Numbered from the stretch's first letter, positions 36,320 through 48,620 are shown. The stretch is DNA of 64,000 nt from Hibiscus mutabilis (GCA_019671005.1 CM033738.1:13728202-13792201); one strand, 5' to 3'. Numbers and translations: made by a program. The notes: generated by a model from the sequence alone, not told the origin.

Positions 36320-36870
36320 GATCGTGGCCATGGGTATTTGAGGTAAGGCGGTTTAACAAGGCCACTCGAACTGTTGGGACATCATTTTGGGCGTGCGGTT
36401 TAACAAGACAACCCAAATTGATGGTAATCTTGCGGTTTAACTAGGCAATGAGGTAAAACTCGCGGTTTAACTAGGCATGGTTGTCAAATCTTACGGTTTA
36501 ACTAGGCACTGAGGTAAAACTCGCGGTTTAACTAGGTGAGGTTGTCAAATCTTACGGTTTAACTAGGCAATGAGGTAAAACTCGCGGTTTAACTAGGCGA
36601 GGTTATCAAAACTCGCGGTCCTTGAGGTATGGCAGTTTAACAAGGCCACTAAGACTGTTGGGGACCTCATTTGGGGCATGCAGTTTAACTAGGAAACCCA
36701 AATTGAAGGTGATCTTGCAGATTAACTAGGCAAGGTTGGTACACTTGCGTTTTAACTAGACAAGGGTGGAATCTCGCAGTTTAACTAGGCGAGGGTGTCA
36801 AATCTTGCGGTTTAACTAGGCAAGGTTTGGGATATCATACGGTTTAACTAGGCATGGTATGAGAGATCCG
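36320..36870 (+). repeat. About 30-bp minisatellite with core GCGGTTTAACTAGGC
   Basis: About 15 copies of GGTTTAACTAGG or a close variant recur every 28-40 bp, many as alternating pairs of 'aggtaaaactcgcggtttaac' and 'tcaaatcttacggtttaac' types. It lies in the LTR of element B. The solo relative at 25373-28811 shows no comparable array, so the expansion is probably specific to this copy or subfamily. Confidence 0.88.
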
Positions 36871-38486
36871 TGTATCCCATATGTATAGGATAGAGGTAGT
36901 TTATCCGAGTCACTACAAATGCCAATATATGAGAAAGTTCATGTGTTGAACCTATTTTTAATGCTTTGGGATTAAAGCATGGTTTATGATTTGATGCTTT
37001 GGGATTTAAGCATGGTTTATGATTTAATGCTTTGGAGATTTAAGCATGAAATGTACATGATGTTGCATAAGGTTATTATGTTTGATTCGGTTCGAATCAT
37101 GAAAAAATGCTTTGGTTGTAAACATGTATTTGGAAAACAAGCATATGGTTTTCAAATGGTTTTAATGCATCATTGTTTTATGAGCATCCTCACTAAAAAA
37201 GTGTGCTTACGCTCTCTCTTTCCTAATGATGCAGAGCATTAAGGTTTCGAGGCAGCAAGAGGCAATTCTAGGTGATCCAAAGACATTTACAAGTTTGAGT
37301 ATGAACTCGGTTTATATTTCAGTTAATAAGGCAATGTGTTCGCCATGGTTTTTGGGAGTTATAATTCAATTTCCTTATGGATTTTGGGTGTGTTTCTATG
37401 CTGGGCTTTGAGGATGGTTTGATGTTGCTAAGTTTGATGTTAACCCTTGCTTGTAGTTGTGGATATTTGGTTGCTTAGGTATGCATCTAGAGCCTCATTG
37501 TTGATTGCTAAGTTTATTATGTTGTGTTGGTTGTGTTGGCATGTTGCATATTGCTAAGAATGGTTTATTTGTGCATTTTGGTATGTTTGGCAAAGTGGTT
37601 TAAAAAGCATGCCCCTAGAGTGATCTTTTAGAAATATGAGTTGCTTTAGGGTGTCTAATCTTAGTATAGATGTGAGTTATATATTTATGGTTGTTTGATG
37701 CATGTATGCAAGTGGTTAGGACCTAAATGCATCTAGATTTGAGTGAAAACTAGCTAAATTTGACATTATAGGCCAGGCTTACCGATACGCGGGGGACCGT
37801 ATCGGTACGGCTAGGCAAATTAGGGCAACTATTTTAGTACGGGGGTGATGATTCGGTATAGTATGTTGTTACTGGAAATCTTTCCTTTTGAAACCAATCC
37901 TACATATCGAAACCCTTGCTTACCGTACCGGTACGATATTTAATAAAAATACTAGGGAATTTTGTAAACGAAAAAGTGTACTGGTACAGTACACGACGTA
38001 CCGAAATGAAGCTGCTGCACCGTACCGATACAGACCATAGCATATCGATACAAGGACCGTTAATTCTGTTAATGTCATGGAAAGGCTATTTTGGGTTTCT
38101 TTTGTTTTAGTCCCCAGGTCTTGTTTTATCAATTGAATGAGCATGGTTGATCGTATTGAGCTGATTTTTGGCATGTAAGCATGAAATATATATAATTAAA
38201 GGCTGATAACTTAAAATTGGGAAAAGTCCATGTATATTGTTAGAATTGCAATTTAGTCCCTAAATTACGTTTGTGTCCAATTGGATATCCTTTCGATGCT
38301 CGATTGAGATGAGTTCTCACCTGTGAATAGTATGTACATGTAGAAAAGTAATAATGCATCTAGACACGATAAAAGAAAAAAATGGTCTCATTTTTGGTTT
38401 CATCTTCCCAATTTACTTCAGTAAATCTAATGTAGCTTGATCAGTTTGGTCTTACAACTAGGCCGGGTCGAGGGGGTTACATTTGG

Positions 38487-38498
38487 TGGTATCAGAGC
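38487..38498 (+). other. tRNA-Met primer-binding site of element B
   Basis: TGGTATCAGAGC begins 5 bp after the LTR end at 38481. Confidence 0.9.
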
Positions 38499-38716
38499 CA
38501 GGTTTGCGAAAAGTTAAGATGTTGTTGTTTGATTAGCTGATGTTGTTTGAGTTGCACGGTGATTGTGTATATATTCGGTGATTGTTTAATATCATGTTGG
38601 TGTATAAATTGGGGACACATTGCCTATTACCGAGGTTTTAAAATGCGTTTTAAAGTTGCCTTGGATCCTTGTCTGATGCTAGCCTAACTTTAATATGTTT
38701 TGATGCTTTTGATAGC

Positions 38717-39790
38717 ATGGCTCGGCGTGATACGCGATCGATGGCTAATACTACCGGGGTAGGGCAGCATAACGAGATGGAAGAGAATCTCCTTAATATT
38801 TTACCTCCTCTTCATCCGATGGTTCCTCCTGTTGATGTTGGGGTAGGTGAAGTACCCCAGGTTCACCAGGTGCCTGTATATGGTGATTTGACTCCGTTAG
38901 TTCAAGCAATAAAAGGAGTTTTCCAAACAGCGGTGGCTGGAGTACAGGTATAAGCATTGGCACCTACTGTGGTGGCAAATCAGGGGTTACCCTTGGAGCC
39001 TTTAAGGAGTTTGGAAGGTGAGGAATTTTAGGGTTTGAGCCCTGAGGCAGCCGATAGTTGGCTGGAAAAGACGATTCGTATCATGAGTCAGATGTGATGC
39101 AATGAGGAGCGCAAGTTGGGTTGCACCGTGTCATTGTTGTAGGGTGATGCATATTATTGGTGGGTGACCACAATTGCTGGCGTTCTGGAGGCAGATGTTA
39201 CTTGGGAGTTCTTTTGAAGATCTTTTAAGAGGAAGTACCTTGGTACCCAATATTTGGATATGAAAAAACGCGAGTTCATAGCACTAACACAGGGAGGCGT
39301 GTCTGTTGCTGAATACGAAGTGAGGTTTGTCTGTGTGAGTTAGTATGCTCCGAAGTTGGTTCTTGATGACCAGAAGAGATGTGACAGGTTTCGTTATGGT
39401 CTTGTTAAGGACATTAAGCCGTATCTCCTGGTTGCAGATTACACAAATTTTGATGTATCGGTCAATCAGGCCAAGGATATCGAGCAGTCTTTGGGTGCAC
39501 CAGTTCAGGCTGTAGATGTGAGCTTGGGTAAGAGAGTGGCTGACTCTAGCTATTATGGGAAGCAGAATAGGAGGTTCAGGGACAAGAGACATAGACCAGA
39601 TCGCAGACGTGGTGGTGGTGTTGGCCAAGGTACTCAGGAGCTCGTGGTATAGCGGAGTGCGAGCGACGCAGTAGGTGCCACAGCGTGGTTGTTGGATTTG
39701 TGGATCATTGGATCATTTGAAGCGTGATTGTCCTCAAGCTGTGAGGGATACACCTGCTAAGGGCCGAGGCCGTGGCAGGGGTAATTTTTA
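38717..39790 (+). pseudogene. gag of element B
   Basis: A start at 38717 (MARRDTRSMANTTGVGQ) opens a frame that ends at a TAA near 38953. Further gag segments follow with stops: FRYGLVKDIKPYLLVADYTN (39356-39652 frame), then a CCHC zinc knuckle CWIC....H....C (39688-39730). Stops in several places make it non-functional. Confidence 0.8.
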
Positions 39791-39815
39791 GAGGCGCGAG
39801 GATGGTCAGAGAGGT

Positions 39816-40325
39816 ATGGCTCATGCCACAGTGGTGAGACTAGAGGGTAGTAGACCGACTCGAGTCTTTGCTCACCGTGAGGGTCGTAATAACACGAATG
39901 TGATAGCAGGTACCTTTACTTTGCAATCATTGTCATTATTATCTTTGATTGATTCGGGGTCTACTCATTCATATATCTTGAGTGAACATGCATCATTGTT
40001 GAATGTTCCTGTTGAGATCTTTGATGTGGGTATGTTAGTAACTAGTTCTTTTGGTGAGACGGTTACTACTAGAAAGCTGTATAGGCGGTGTCCTTTGGTT
40101 GTGTAAGGTCATGAATTTGCCGCGGATCTTTTGGAGTTGCCATTCCATGGTTTTGATATCATTTTGGGTATGGATTGGTTGAGTGAGCACAAGACGGTTG
40201 TGGATTGTAAATCCAAAAGGATTTCTTTGATGTTAGCTGACAATTATGAAGTTGTGGTGGTTGGCAAGAATGTAAAATTATTATCCAATGTTGTTTCGGC
40301 TATCCAGGTGGAAAAGATAATGTAA
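39816..40325 (+). pseudogene. Aspartic protease of element B
   Basis: LIDSGSTHSYILSEHA keeps the catalytic DSG, unlike element A. It is followed, after a stop at about 40104, by FDIILGMDWLSEHK. It lies between the zinc knuckle and reverse transcriptase as usual. Confidence 0.85.
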
Positions 40326-40498
40326 GGAGGTTTCTAAGCTTATTTGGCTATTGTTATGAATCCTAAAGTCAAGGGTGTTCGAGTACAGGACATTCAGACT
40401 ATTTGTGATTTTTCAGAGGTTTTTCCTGAAGAGATGTCGATTTATCGCCAGATAGAGAGGTAGAATTCGGTATCGAATTATTTACGAGTACGACACTG

Positions 40499-41760
40499 GT
40501 GTCTATTACTCCTTATAGGATGGCACCGAAGGAATTGAAGGAGTTGAAGTCACAGCTTCATGAGTTGTTGGATCACGGATTCATTCGACTGAATGTTTTT
40601 TCTTGGGGTGTTGTTGCTCTCTTTGTGAAAAAAGATGGTACAATGCGTATGTGCATTGATTATCGGCAGTTGAATAAGTTAACGGTGAAGAACAAGTATT
40701 TGTTGCCGCGAATTGATGACTTGTTCGATTAGTTTCGTAGAGTAGTGGTGTTTTCCAAAATAGATTTGATATCAGGGTATTATCAGTTGAAGGTTAAGGA
40801 TGAGGATGTGCATAAGACCGCATTTCGTACGAGGTATGGGTATTATGAGTTTCTAGTCATGCCTTTTGGTTTGACAAATACCCCGGCTGCGTTCATGGAT
40901 ATGATGAATAGTGTGTTTCATGAATAATTTGATCAGTTTGTTATGGTGTTCATAGATGATATTCTCATGTACTCGCATACCGAGGAAGAACATAATCTGT
41001 ATTTGCGGATTGTGTTGCAAGCGTTGAAGGATAATCAGTTGTATGCTAAGCTGAGCAAGTGCGAGTTTTGGCTTAAGGAAGTAATGTTCCTTGGACATGT
41101 GGTTTTCGCGAAGGGTATTCATGTTGATCCATAGAAAATTGAGGCTATCCTTAATTGGAAGCAACCTAAGTTTGTATCGGAGGTGCATAGTTTTCTTGGG
41201 TTGGCTAGTTATTATCGTCGTTTTGTTAAAGGGTTTTCGAGTATTACAGCACCGTTGAAAAAGCTGTTGCAAAAGAATGTTCCTTATGTATGGAAGGAGA
41301 GGCAACAACATAGTTTTGAGAAGTTGAAGGTGATTTTGACACATGCTCCTGTGTTGATTCAACCAGAATCGGGGAAGGAGTTTGTGGTTTATAGTGATGC
41401 GCCATATGTTGGATTAGGTTGTCTGTTGATTAAAGATGGTAAGGTTGTGGCTTATACGTCAAGACAGTTGAAGGTTCATGAGCGCAACTATCCAACTCGT
41501 GATTTGGAGCTTGCAGTTGTGGTCTTTGCCTTAAAAATCTGGAGGCATTATCTTTATGGTGAAAAGTGTGTGGTTTTTACGGATCAAAAGAGTTTGAAGT
41601 ATTTGATGTCTCAAAAGGATTTGAATCTTAGGCAACGAAGATGGTTGGAGTTGCTTAAGGATTACGACTTGACAATTGAGTATCATCCTGGTAAAGCCAA
41701 TATGGTTGCAGATGCATTGAGTCGTAAGGTTGCGGTTGAGCTTAGGGCTATGTTTGCAAG
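40499..41760 (+). pseudogene. Reverse transcriptase and RNase H of element B
   Basis: Reading mostly in one direction: VALFVKKDGTMRMCIDYRQL, LLPRIDDLFD then a TAG, FSKIDLISGYYQL, MPFGLTNTPAAFMD, FIDDILMYSHTEEE, KCEFWLKEVMFLGHVVF, a TAG after HVDP, SFLGLASYYRRFVKGFS, then RNase H with VVYSDAPYVGLGCLL and VADALSRK. The catalytic FIDD and the RNase H aspartates are present, but in-frame stops (40730, 40925, 41132) interrupt the frame. Confidence 0.9.
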
Positions 41761-41824
41761 GTTGAGTGTGACACGAGAAGGTGGTTTGTTGGCTGAGATG
41801 CAAGTTAAGCCTACGTTGTCATAA

Positions 41825-42407
41825 TTGATCAAAGATAAACAATCGTACGATGATTCTTTGGTTGAGCATGTTAAGGACATATCGGAGGGTAATCCGACGG
41901 ATTTTCATTTTGATGATGATGGAGTTTTGTGTTTTAATGGTCAAATGGTGGTGCTGGATGATCCAGAGTTAAGGCACAATATTTTGATAGATGCACATTC
42001 TAGTCCTTTTGCTATGCATCCCGATAGTGTTAAGATGTATCGCGGGTTGAAGGAGGCATACTACAGGGTTGGGTTGAAAAGGGATGTGGCTGAGTTTGTC
42101 TCCAAGTGTATGGTGTGTCAGCAAGTCAAGGCTGAACATCAGTTTCCATCTGGGTTGTTGCATCCGCTGAAAATTCTGGAGTAGAAATGGGAGAGAATCA
42201 CCATGGATTTTGTGATGGGGCTGCCGTTGACACCAGCTAAAAAGGATTCTATTTGGGTAATTTTTGATCAGTTTACGAAGTGTGCGCATTTCTTGCTAGT
42301 GCATACGACAGATACTTTAGACAAACTGGCAAATTTGTACATTGCGGAGATTGTGCGCTTGCACGGGGTACCTAAGTTCATTGTGTCTGATAGAGATCCG
42401 AGGTTTA
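41825..42407 (+). pseudogene. Integrase of element B, truncated by an insertion
   Basis: The zinc domain (AHSSPFAMHPDSVKMYRG ... KCMVCQQVKAEH) is complete. After a TAG near 42182 the core begins with ITMDFVMGLPLTPAKKDS and reaches the second aspartate in FIVSDRDPRFM, where the Athila-like LTR starts. The third catalytic residue and the C-terminus are absent. Confidence 0.88.
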
Positions 42408-43942
42408 TGCTAAGTGTTCAAAAGTACTATTTTTATTACCCTTTTTATTCTTATTATTGCTAGACTTAGGCTCGTATTAGTTGCATTATTAGTCATTCAT
42501 GCATGTTTGCATCGTTTCCTTGGTGGACAAGCTTGATTTCATATTTTGCTCAATTTTGTGGAAAAAGGTACTGCTTTGGTGTGTTTTGTGTGTGTGTGCA
42601 GAATCACTTGCCAAAGCAAGGCTGGAACCAGTAGCCAGGGCAATGCATGAAGGAGATGTCGAGCTAGTTGCCAGGGCAATGCATGAAGGAGATGCCGAGC
42701 TAGTTGCCAAGGCAATTTTTGACAAGGAATAAGATGATATGGTAGTCAAAATCGATGACTAGATAAGCCCAAGATGACGTGGAGCAAAGCTAAATCTCAA
42801 AGGAGTTTGATTTCCATGAAGAGGTCAAAGAGAAATTAAATCCCAAGAAGATAGGAGAAGTTATAGAAGGAATTAAATATAATAAAGAATTATATTCTTT
42901 AAAGATTATTTAATTCCAACTTAACTTCCTCCTCAAAAAGAGACTTTGACCTAGCCCTATAAATTCAAGACCATGCCGTCAACTACAAGGGGGAGAAATG
43001 AGAGAATTTTTGACAAGATCAAAGAGCAAGGGAGATTTCGACAACAGGGCTCAACCATTCTTCATCTTTTTTTTTCTTTCTTGTTCCATTAGGTTTATGC
43101 TAGGAATTCTTTGTCTTGTGTTTCTTTGGAACATAGCCATGAACTAAATCTACTTGGCTAAGGTTATTGTGTTTTGTGGTTGTGAGAAATAATTGGATTT
43201 TGTTTAGGTAATAAGAGTTTGCACTTTCAATTCGAGGTTTACTCATTCTTGGTTCTTATTCTTGTTTGCGAGTGAATTGAGAGAGGATCTCGTAACTTCA
43301 TCTATTTATCTAATATCAGGAGAGTTAGATTCAAGAAACGAATGAGTATGGTCTTTATTCAATCTATTGATGGTGAAGATTAATCCGGCTTAGGAATAAG
43401 TTAAGGATTTCAACGGCTAAGAAGAGCGCAAGATTGGTTATTGTTCACCCTTGATTCAAGCAGGGATGTATTATCAAGGCATGCACAAATAGCTAGAGTT
43501 TCAACTTAGGGATAAGAAGAAACCATTGAAGAATGCTCCGCCAAACCTTGAAGTTGCTGCTCAGCCGCCCAAGTAGTTGCCCAGCTAGTCGCCCAGGCAA
43601 CCATCGATTAGTTGCCAAGGCAACCCCGCTGTGCAAGTTGCCACGGCAACTGAGTTGCCCTTGCACTCTTTTTCCAAGACGATCCAATCGGCTATCACAC
43701 CTCAACTCACGATAACCTGGCCTATTCTCTCTCATTTGATTACATCTTCTTTTACTTATTTGCTTTCTAGCTTAGTTGTTAGTTAAAACTCCTACAATCT
43801 TCTACTTGTGTTCTTTTACTTTTTACAGTGCAAGAGATTAGATTCTTGAAGTGGCACCAATCCCTGTGGAGACGATATCTTTTATACTATAACTTGCGAC
43901 GTGTACACTTCCACAATTGCGGAGCACTTATTATGCGCAACA
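42408..43942 (+). repeat. 5' LTR of the Athila-like element
   Basis: Starts TGCTAAGTGTTC and ends GCGCAACA. It contains several GTTGCC...GGCAAC words (42600-42720 and 43540-43660). A 36-bp unit with CAGGGCAATGCATGAAGGAG is present twice (about 42627-42700) but once in the 3' LTR. Confidence 0.88.
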
Positions 43943-43947
43943 AGTTT

Positions 43948-43966
43948 TTGGTACCTTTGCCGGGGA
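43948..43966 (+). other. Primer-binding region of the Athila-like element
   Basis: TTGGTACCTTTGCCGGGGA starts 5 bp after the LTR. It resembles the usual plant Athila site TGGCGCCGTTGCCGGGGA with a few changes, so it may now be a poor primer site. Confidence 0.65.
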
Positions 43967-44153
43967 TTGGCAATAGCGACTTTGTTTTTATTTTCTTTCA
44001 TTTTTTATTTTTCTTGTTTAAGATTCAAAAGGTTAACAAAATTTGGTTTTGCATTGGTATATGGCCAGGGCGAGACCGTTTACACCATAATATCCCTTTG
44101 ATCCAGAAATTGAACGAACCTTGCAAAGACTCAGACGAATGTTAAGAGTAGTA

Positions 44154-45527
44154 ATGACTAATCAAGACGACAATATGAATCAAGATGTTCTAGCAAGAGG
44201 ATGAGTGATTCTTGCACAAAACAGAACTATTCGAGACTATCTTAAAGAAGATCTTGAAGGACTTAATCCAGGTGTTGTCACACCTGAAATTGAAGCCTAC
44301 CACTTTGAGTTGAAACTGGTGATGTTTAATATGATCAACACAATTGGTCAATTTGGCTGCTCAGCAACTGGAGATGCACGACAACATCTTAAATCTTTCC
44401 TCGAGATTTGTAATTCATTCAAAATACAAGGAGTTACCCCCGATGTTTTACGACTAAGATTATTCCCCTATTCATTGAGGGATACGGAGAAAGCATGGTT
44501 AAATAGTATTCATGTCGGATCAATAGGATCTTGGACCGATCTTTGTCGTGATTTCCTTGCTTGATTTAATCCTACAAATTTGACTGATAAGCTTCGTAAT
44601 GAAATTACTTCTTTTCGGCAGGCAGATGATGAATCCATGTACGAGGCTTGGGAGCGATATAGAGAACTTCTACACAAATGCCCCCTACACGGATTCCCAG
44701 TGTGGACACAAGTAACAATATTTTACAAAGTTGTGAATACACCAACAAGGATGATGCTAGATGCCTCGGCAAATGACATACTCCTAGATAAGTTGCCGGA
44801 GGAAGCAATGCAAATTCTAAACAGGCTTGCCAAGAATGATTATCAATTCCCCTTTGATAGAAGAGGAGGAGTTAGACGCCAAGCCACAATACATGAACTG
44901 GGATCATCAGACTCAATTTCGGTACAATTGGCCACTCTAACTAAGATGGTCCAGAACATGCAAAAACTAAACAACACACAAGAAGTCAAGGTAATGGATT
45001 CTTTTTGTGAGTTATGTGGTGGTAACCATGATTCTTCTGAATGCATGCAGAATCCAGAATCTAGCTTTTATATGGGGAATTACAACCGGAACAACAATGT
45101 GATGTCCAATACATACAATCCAGCTTGGAAGAAGCACCCAAACTTTTTATGGAGTAATCCCAACAATGCTCTAAACCAGCACAATCAGAATGCACAAGCA
45201 TCGGGATTCCAGCAGAATATGCCACGGCAACAGTTGTCGCAGCAACAACCGACAACATCTAGTTCTTTGAAAAACTCTCTCAATGCTTTTATGTTAAAAA
45301 CTGAATCTTATATGGCTGAGAATAGTAACTTCATAAAAAGAACTGATGCTTTTATTAACAGGACCGAGATGAGATTGCAAAACCAAGAGGCGGCAATCAA
45401 ATCATTAGAAAATCAAGTCGGGCAATTTGCTCAAAACCTGAATACTAGACCGCAAGGATGTTTACCTAGCGATACTAAAGTCGCAAGAGGAACTGGCCAT
45501 GAGAAAATGCAAGGCGATCACCACTAG
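44154..45527 (+). pseudogene. gag of the Athila-like element
   Basis: MTNQDDNMNQDVLARG is followed by a TGA at 44202. The same frame then runs through NTIGQFGCSATGDARQHLKS and RLFPYSLRDTEKAWLNS, hits a TGA at 44562 where relatives have arginine, and continues to 45527 with RNEITSFRQADDESMYEAWE and a zinc knuckle CELCGGNHDSSEC. Only two in-frame stops break a 1.37-kb frame, so decay is moderate. A further overlapping frame (45499-45807) leads toward protease. Confidence 0.88.
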
Positions 45528-45872
45528 AAGTGGCCAACAACTTAAAAAGGCTCAAGCTCGCTCATCAAACAAAACTCCACAAAAAGATCAAGACGAACTC
45601 AGCGGAAAAGCCTCAGATTCTGAACCAAGAATTGCCACGGTAACCAGCGATAAGCATGCCTCGGCAACCAGCGATAGGCACGCCACGAAAACCCCAGTTG
45701 ACAATGCCTCGACAACTCCAGTTTCCCAGCAATACCATCAATCAAGTTCCAGACCAATGAAAGGATCGAAGATATCCGACTTCCACCACCATTCCCACAG
45801 AGGTTGAAGCGACAAAAGCAATAATATCAATTAAAGAAGTTCCTTGATATCCTAAAGAAAGTCCACATCAAC

Positions 45873-46559
45873 TTGCCATTGGTTAAAGCAATTGAACAAA
45901 TGCCGAACTATTCCAAGTTTCTTAAAGACATTGTGTCCAAGAGAACAAGGCTAGGAGAGTTTGAAACAGTTGCCGCAACAGAGGGATGCATGGCCATGTT
46001 GCACAATCGCATGCCACCCAAGTTGAAGGATCCCGGAAGTTTCACAATACCTTGTTCCATCGAAAACCACTATGTCGGGAAAGCATTATGTGACCTTGGA
46101 GCAAGCATAAACTTGATGCCTAAATCAGTTTTCCAGAAACTAGGAATCGGGAAGGCAAGACCTACAACAGTTATGCTACAGCCAGCCGACAGATCCTATG
46201 TGCATCTAGAGGGAAAAATTGAAGACATACTGGTAAAAGTTGATAAATTTATTTTTTCCGCTGACTTTATTGTTTTGGATTGTGAAGCAGATGAACATGC
46301 ACCAATTATTCTCGATAGACCCTTCCTAGTAACAGGGAGAACCTTGATCGATGTTGAAAAGGGAGAACTCATAATGAGGGTGAATGACCAGCAAGTTAAA
46401 CTAAATGTGTTCCAAACACTAAGGCATGCCGATGATCTGAAAGAATGCCAACTTCTTCATGCCACGACAGAGTTTAACTTCGACGAGGAATTTAGTTACC
46501 TTGGCAACTACATTGCCAATCAAGCGGAACCTGAAGAGTGTAAAGAATCGATCGATTAG
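45873..46559 (+). pseudogene. Protease region of the Athila-like element
   Basis: An open run of 228 residues with the protease core CDLGASINLMPKSVFQKLG and FIVLDCEADEHAPIILDRPF. The catalytic aspartate is present (LCDLGA). It ends at TAG 46557-46559, with the same frame continuing after it. Confidence 0.88.
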
Positions 46560-46616
46560 AAATAACAAGAAGAGGCAAATTGGTTAGTCAATCGACCAGG
46601 TACATACTTTGAACCA

Positions 46617-48240
46617 TTGGATTACTCAAGTAAGGAATGTAAGCTCGAAAAGCCCTCTATTGAACAACCACCGATTCTTGAGTTGAAACAGTTGCCAGAG
46701 CAACTAAAATATGTTTACTTGGGAACCGATAATACATTGCCTATAATTATTTCCTCTAAGTTACAGACTAAGCAGGAAAAGAAGCTGATCAAAATGTTGA
46801 TGCTACATAAGAAGGCAATAGGGTATACGATTGTCGACTTGAAGGGAATTATCCCGGCAGTGTGCATGCACAAGATTTTGTTGGAAGATGATCACAAACC
46901 TTCGATTGAGGCCCAGAAGAGACTGAATCATGCCATGAAAGGGGTTGTAATGAAAGAAATCATCAAGGGGCTTGACGCTGGCATCATATACCCTATCTCT
47001 GATAGTACATGGGTAAGTCTGGTACAATGTGTACCGAAAAAATGAGGTATAACGGTGGTAAGTAATGAAAATAATGAACTCATTCCAACCAGGACTGTGA
47101 CCGGTTGGAGGGTTTGTATGGATTACCGAAATCTAAACAAAGCCACTAGGAAAGATCACTTCCCATTACACTTTATTGATCAAATGCTTGACCGTCTTGC
47201 AGGTAAACCCTTTTATTATTTTCTTGATGGTTATTCAGGTTACAATCAAATTGTCATGGCACCAGAAGATCAAGAAAAGAAAACCTTCACATGCCCATAT
47301 GGTATCTATGTTTTTCGAAGGATGTCGTTCGGATTGTGTAATGCCCCGGCAACCTTCCAAAGATGCATGATGGAACTCTTTTCAGACATGGTCGAAGACT
47401 TCCTTGAGATCTTCATGGATGATTTTTCCATTTTTGGTAACGACTTCGACAGTTGCCTCGGCAATTTAGAGAATGTGTTGGCAAGATGTGAAGAAACCGA
47501 TTTAGTCCTTAATTGGGAGAAGTGCCATTTTATGGTAGATGAAGGAATAATGCTCGGCCACAAGATTTCATCCAAGAGAATTGAAGTAGACAAAGCCAAG
47601 GTTTACGTGATCGAGAGATTACCCCCACCAAGTTCGGTTAAAGGAATCTGAAGCTTTCTTGGACATGCAGGTTTTTATAGGAGGTTCATTCATAATTTTT
47701 CTAAAATTACTAAACCCTTGTGCAATTTGCTTGAACATGATAAAGTCTTCAATTTTGATGATTCTTGCACCCAAGCATTCGAAACCCTAAAGGAAAAGCT
47801 TACCTCGGCACCCATTTTCGTTCCACCAGATTGGACGCTACCTTTTGAGCTCATGTGTGATGCAAGTGATTTTGCGGTAGGAACAGTCCTAGGCCAACGC
47901 ACAGGAAAGACCTTTCATGTGATATACTACGCTAGTAAAACTCTTAATAGTGCTCAAGTGAATTACACAACAATGGAGAAAGAGTTACTAGCCGTAGTTT
48001 TCGTATTTGACAAGTTCTGATCCTATTTGATTGGTACAAAGGTAATTGTTCATACGGACCATTCGGCAATTAAGTATCTATTTGCTAAAAATAATGCCAA
48101 ACCTCGTTTGATTCGTTGGATATTGCTTTTACAAGAGTTTGACATTGAAATTAAGGACAGAAAAAGAACAGAAAATCAAGTGGCCGATCACTTATCACGC
48201 TTAGAATGCAATAGGGAGGAGGACGCAAATTTAGAGATAT
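46617..48240 (+). pseudogene. Reverse transcriptase and RNase H of the Athila-like element
   Basis: One frame with three single in-frame stops (47043, 47649, 48018). Motifs in order: WRVCMDYRNLNKATRKDHFP, FYYFLDGYSGYNQI, CPYGIYVFRRMSFGLCNAPA, IFMDDFSIFG (catalytic FMDD), SFLGHAGFYRRFI, then RNase H with LMCDASDFAVGTVLGQ, VHTDHSAIKYLF and VADHLSRLE. Two of the stops are TGA where relatives have arginine, consistent with CGA to TGA change. Confidence 0.92.
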
Positions 48241-48269
48241 GTGATACATTCCCGGATGAGAAACTGTTA

Positions 48270-48620
48270 GTTACCTCGGTAACCATAGATATGCATGCCT
48301 CGGCAACCTCTGACGCCTCGACAACCATCGATGCACATGCCTCGGCAACCCTCGACGCTTCAGCAACCATGGGCGCGCATGTCGTGGCAACCACTGATAT
48401 GCACGCCTCGGCAACCATGGACGCGCACGCCTCGGCAACCATGGATGTGCATGCCTCGGCAACCCTTGATGCTTCAGCAACTCTCGACGCACACACTGCG
48501 GCAACCAACGATACGCATGCCTCGACAACCATGGACGGGTATGCCTCGGCAACTCTAGACGCACACGCCTTGGCAATTTTGGAAGCAGTCACCACGGTAG
48601 CACATGCCTCAGCAATACCC
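48270..48620 (+). repeat. In-frame GGCAAC-rich expansion in Athila pol
   Basis: Between RNase H and integrase the frame encodes about 110 residues of a degenerate repeat, mostly HASAT followed by MD or LD (for example DAHASATMDVHASATLD). The DNA unit is GCCTCGGCAACC plus 12-30 bases. The frame stays open through it and into integrase. Related words occur in gag (45630-45720), the LTR and 50140-50220. Confidence 0.88.

Larger units (their letters stand above)
32047..38481 (+). repeat. 5' LTR of element B, interrupted by a Tat-like solo LTR
   Basis: Starts TGTAACACCCCGG and ends GGGTTACA. The true LTR is 32047-33568 plus 36172-38481. The end regions match the solo LTR at 25373-28811 in reverse. 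It contains an AT-rich 5' part, a roughly 30-bp minisatellite (36320-36870) and GTATCGGTAC-like motifs at 37785-38050. Confidence 0.88.
32047..42407 (+). mobile_element. Element B: Ty3/gypsy chromovirus-like retrotransposon, 3' part missing
   Basis: The 5' LTR (32047-38481 including an insertion) is followed by a tRNA-Met primer site and plus-strand gag, protease, reverse transcriptase/RNase H and the first half of integrase. It stops inside integrase where an Athila-like element begins at 42408. The remaining integrase, any chromodomain and the 3' LTR are absent from the window. The domain sequences resemble those of element A, but the LTR is a different family, about 3.8 kb without the insertion. 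Confidence 0.88.

Noticed and set aside
36320..36870. CRISPR-like array of about 30-bp repeats
   Set aside because: The units are contiguous diverged minisatellite copies inside a plant LTR, without constant repeats and unique spacers, and the window is eukaryotic.
38482..42463. Integrated plant pararetrovirus
   Set aside because: The domain order protease, reverse transcriptase, RNase H, integrase with LTRs and a tRNA-Met site is that of a Ty3/gypsy retrotransposon; caulimoviruses lack integrase and LTRs.
48188..48595. Minus-strand reading frame with repeated VAEACASMVAEA pattern
   Set aside because: It is the antisense shadow of the plus-strand in-frame repeat in Athila pol.
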